Origin: Chrysomallon squamiferum
Taxonomy: Eukaryota > Mollusca > Gastropoda > Neomphalida > Peltospiridae
Direction: 5' to 3'
NCBI GenBank assembly: GCA_012295275.1
Contig: CM022670.1
Coordinates: 4,239,264 to 4,303,263 of the forward strand
DNA: 64,000 bases
Positions within the stretch are counted from its first letter, which is position 1, and the number at the start of each line of letters is the position of its first letter. Positions 62,295 to 64,000 of the stretch are shown piece by piece. The translations under genes and the position numbers were made by a program. The notes below the pieces were generated by a model. That model had not been told where the DNA came from. It did no database searches and saw only the letters and a list, made by a program, of their open reading frames with translations.

Positions 62295-62365
62295 GTGTTT
62301 ATATGTGTGTGTGTGTATCTGTGATGGTGTGTGTAATGTGTGTTTATATATGTGTATGTATGTAT
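62295..62365. repeat. Degenerate GT/TATG tract
   Basis: GTGT and TATG units with interruptions. Confidence 0.85.
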
Positions 62366-62454
62366 TTTAGGAATTTGAATGTTCTCTGTATTATGTACGT
62401 CTGATTAGACTCTGCACGTAGACAATATTCAATCACGACCTCACAAACCCGTCA

Positions 62455-62541
62455 GATGCCGCTGACGAGACTCGAACGTATGGCGCCCATTCACACGCAC
62501 CCCGAAGGCGGACGACATTACTGTTCGGCAATCAAGACAAC
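62455..62541 (-). repeat. tRNA-derived (class II-like) SINE head
   Basis: On the minus strand, GATTGCCGAACAGTAATG (62533-62516) resembles the A-box region of a Leu/Ser-type tRNA. GTCCGCCTTCGGGG follows where an anticodon arm should be. CGTTCGAGTCTCG (62479-62467) is a near-perfect B box, and ACGAGACTCGAACGT is arranged as a T-arm. It is GC-rich and much better preserved than its surroundings. An actual tRNA pseudogene is the alternative. Confidence 0.5.
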
Positions 62542-62543
62542 CT

Positions 62544-62620
62544 TGTATGTATGTATGTATGTATGTATGTATGTATGTATGTATGTATGTATGTATGTAT
62601 GTATGTATGCATGAATGAAT
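62544..62620. repeat. (TATG)n array
   Basis: About 16 TATG units starting 3 bp after the tRNA-like head, i.e. on its 5' side. Confidence 0.97.
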
Positions 62621-63275
62621 AACTATATGGTGATTATAATAAATATATTTGTACGTGTATGCACATGTAATTATATTATTATAAATATATATGTTTATAA
62701 CCTGTATATATATTATGTATAAGTATGTGGATGAACGTTTATGAACGTATATGCATATACACAACCCGTAATATTTGCATTCTTTCTTTTATTTATTAAA
62801 TATTGTTTAGCAAATATTTATTACACCAGTTATTAGGAATAACATCATTATTTAAAAACGGACAAAGACTGTTTTTCTGTCCAACCACTCGCCTCTGTCC
62901 AGCAAGTCCATCGTGTCTCTACCTCTTTTATTTCCAATCAATACACAATCAAAGTCCAAATCACTTCGAGTTCCGCAAATCTTGTGAATAGAATGCATAA
63001 GTGTCCACTTCATTAGGGTCGAATCCAGAAATATCCAGTAATCACTGTTTGAATTTTACAGATGGCGTGATAATAATTTAGCTGGATAAATCTCTTACAC
63101 GTTAGACTGGCACTAGTGGGATTGTGGTAAGAAAGGTAAGACGAATTTAGTGTCCCAATTCGTATACAAAAACTGAAATACATTTAACATTTAAAGTCTG
63201 TTGTAAATGTTAAATATCATTATTGACAAGCTATTATTTTGTTTTTGAACATCAAAAGAATTTTAAAGATGAAGA
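62621..63275. other. Unique AT-rich stretch
   Basis: TATA/TATG remnants to 62760, then unique sequence. GGGTCGAATCCAG at 63017-63029 resembles a B box without an A box at the right distance. Confidence 0.4.
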
Positions 63276-63279
63276 CCAA

Positions 63280-63510
63280 ATTATTTTTTTTTTTTTTATT
63301 TTAATTTTAAATGAACATGAAACGGGTTTTCGAAAATTGAACAGAAGTGAAAAAAACAGAACCCCCCCCCCAAAAAAAAATAAACCAAAAAAAAACACCA
63401 ATATAAATAAATTAAAAAATCATAAAAAAAGATTAAAAAATACATAAATAAAAAAAATCATAAATAAATAAATAAATAAATAAATAAAAAAAAATAAAAA
63501 CAAAAGATAA
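63280..63510. repeat. T run, C run and A-rich AAAT tract
   Basis: T run (63283-63298), C9 run (63363-63371), A runs and AAAT units (63449-63485). The Lys/Asn-rich end of the frame at 63223-63447 is an artefact. Confidence 0.9.
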
Positions 63511-63599
63511 GATTTTTACAAAAGTGTACAGTAAACACCAATTTTTTATCATATAAACTTGACAAAAACGAAAATGTATTAAGCCTGCTCAGAAAAATC

Positions 63600-64000
63600 A
63601 AGCTCATTTTCTTAACGCTAAGGATGATCAGTCATTTGGATCTCTTAACAGCGTCACTATTTCGTGTTTTATCAAACAGCTTCTGTAATACTGTGCTCGT
63701 CTGGTAATCCTTTGTTTGAATTTGTCGTGAAGCGAGGCTTCGACCAAAGTGACCATTAGCTGACGGACTGATCCAAGAAGACTTGGTCAGATAACGATTT
63801 CTCTGGACACTGTGCTGACGAGTCTAATACGGCTGGCTTCTTTGATTCCCTTAGCTACTTTGATGTCTCGATACACGGCGTTGGGCTTCCACAACGCGGT
63901 GATGACGGTATATAAGATGTTTTAAACGACGACGACGTCGGTTTCGAAGGTTGCGTGTTGATTAAATTATAGAAGACCTTTTAGAAACATTGCACGCGCT
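63600..64000. other. CpG-containing complex island at the window edge
   Basis: The last 400 bp are clearly less AT-rich, hold about 28 CpGs by hand count (not depleted for their base composition) and contain no simple repeat except GACGACGACG. TATATAAG at 63909-63916 could be a + strand TATA box, with sequence continuing past the window. A minus-strand frame of about 43 codons ends near 63800 without recognised similarity. Promoter, first exon or conserved element are possible; the evidence is only compositional. Confidence 0.35.

Overview
This is AT-rich eukaryotic DNA that I read as non-coding: intergenic sequence or the inside of a very large intron. I found no convincing protein-coding exon, no rRNA and no intact tRNA gene. 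Nearly all long open frames are translations of simple repeats (Leu-Ser, Arg-Glu, Tyr-Val-Cys-Met, poly-Asn, poly-Ile). The remaining frames are under about 120 codons, start at arbitrary ATGs, and resemble no protein family I recognise.

The best organism clue is two old SINE fragments on the minus strand (about 40,880-40,990 and 60,900-61,140). They match, from memory, the body of a tRNA-derived SINE common in mollusc genomes. Together with the very heavy GA/CT, TATG/CATA, CA/GT and trinucleotide arrays, this suggests a mollusc. The SINE type, and the absence of the very abundant octopus-type tRNA SINE, favour a gastropod over an octopod, but this is inference.

Layout. 1-8 kb: trinucleotide mosaics, CA/TATG arrays and a tandem tRNA-like relic at 2.2-2.4 kb. 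8-16 kb: long CT and GA tracts, two copies of a roughly 216-266 bp module ending in a GA tract (8863-9128 and 15183-15398), an ancient duplication at 10.6-11.1 kb and a TATG higher-order array at 12 kb. 16-24 kb: a less repetitive stretch with several gene-free islands of more complex sequence and a 65-bp composite minisatellite (19.3-19.8 kb). 24-36 kb: further islands, a 75-bp composite minisatellite (29.3-29.9 kb) and a 116-bp higher-order minisatellite (35.0-35.4 kb). 36-64 kb: purine-rich tracts, microsatellites, SINE fragments, long unique AT-rich stretches (54.7-58.7 kb) and a CpG-containing island running off the right end.

The most striking object is an inverted duplication of about 350 bp. 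The left copy is 31184-31537 (+) and the right copy 38332-38680 (-), 6.8 kb apart. The 250-bp core is about 96% identical by hand alignment, while one flank has drifted badly. The core carries a homeodomain-type TTAATTA site and no extended reading frame, so paired cis-regulatory elements, gene conversion between arms, or an unrecognised mobile family are all possible. The window also has seven perfect TGACGTCA (CRE/ATF) palindromes, roughly ten times what its base composition predicts.

No genes can be shown to work together here. If the sequence is functional, its function is most likely regulatory or structural.
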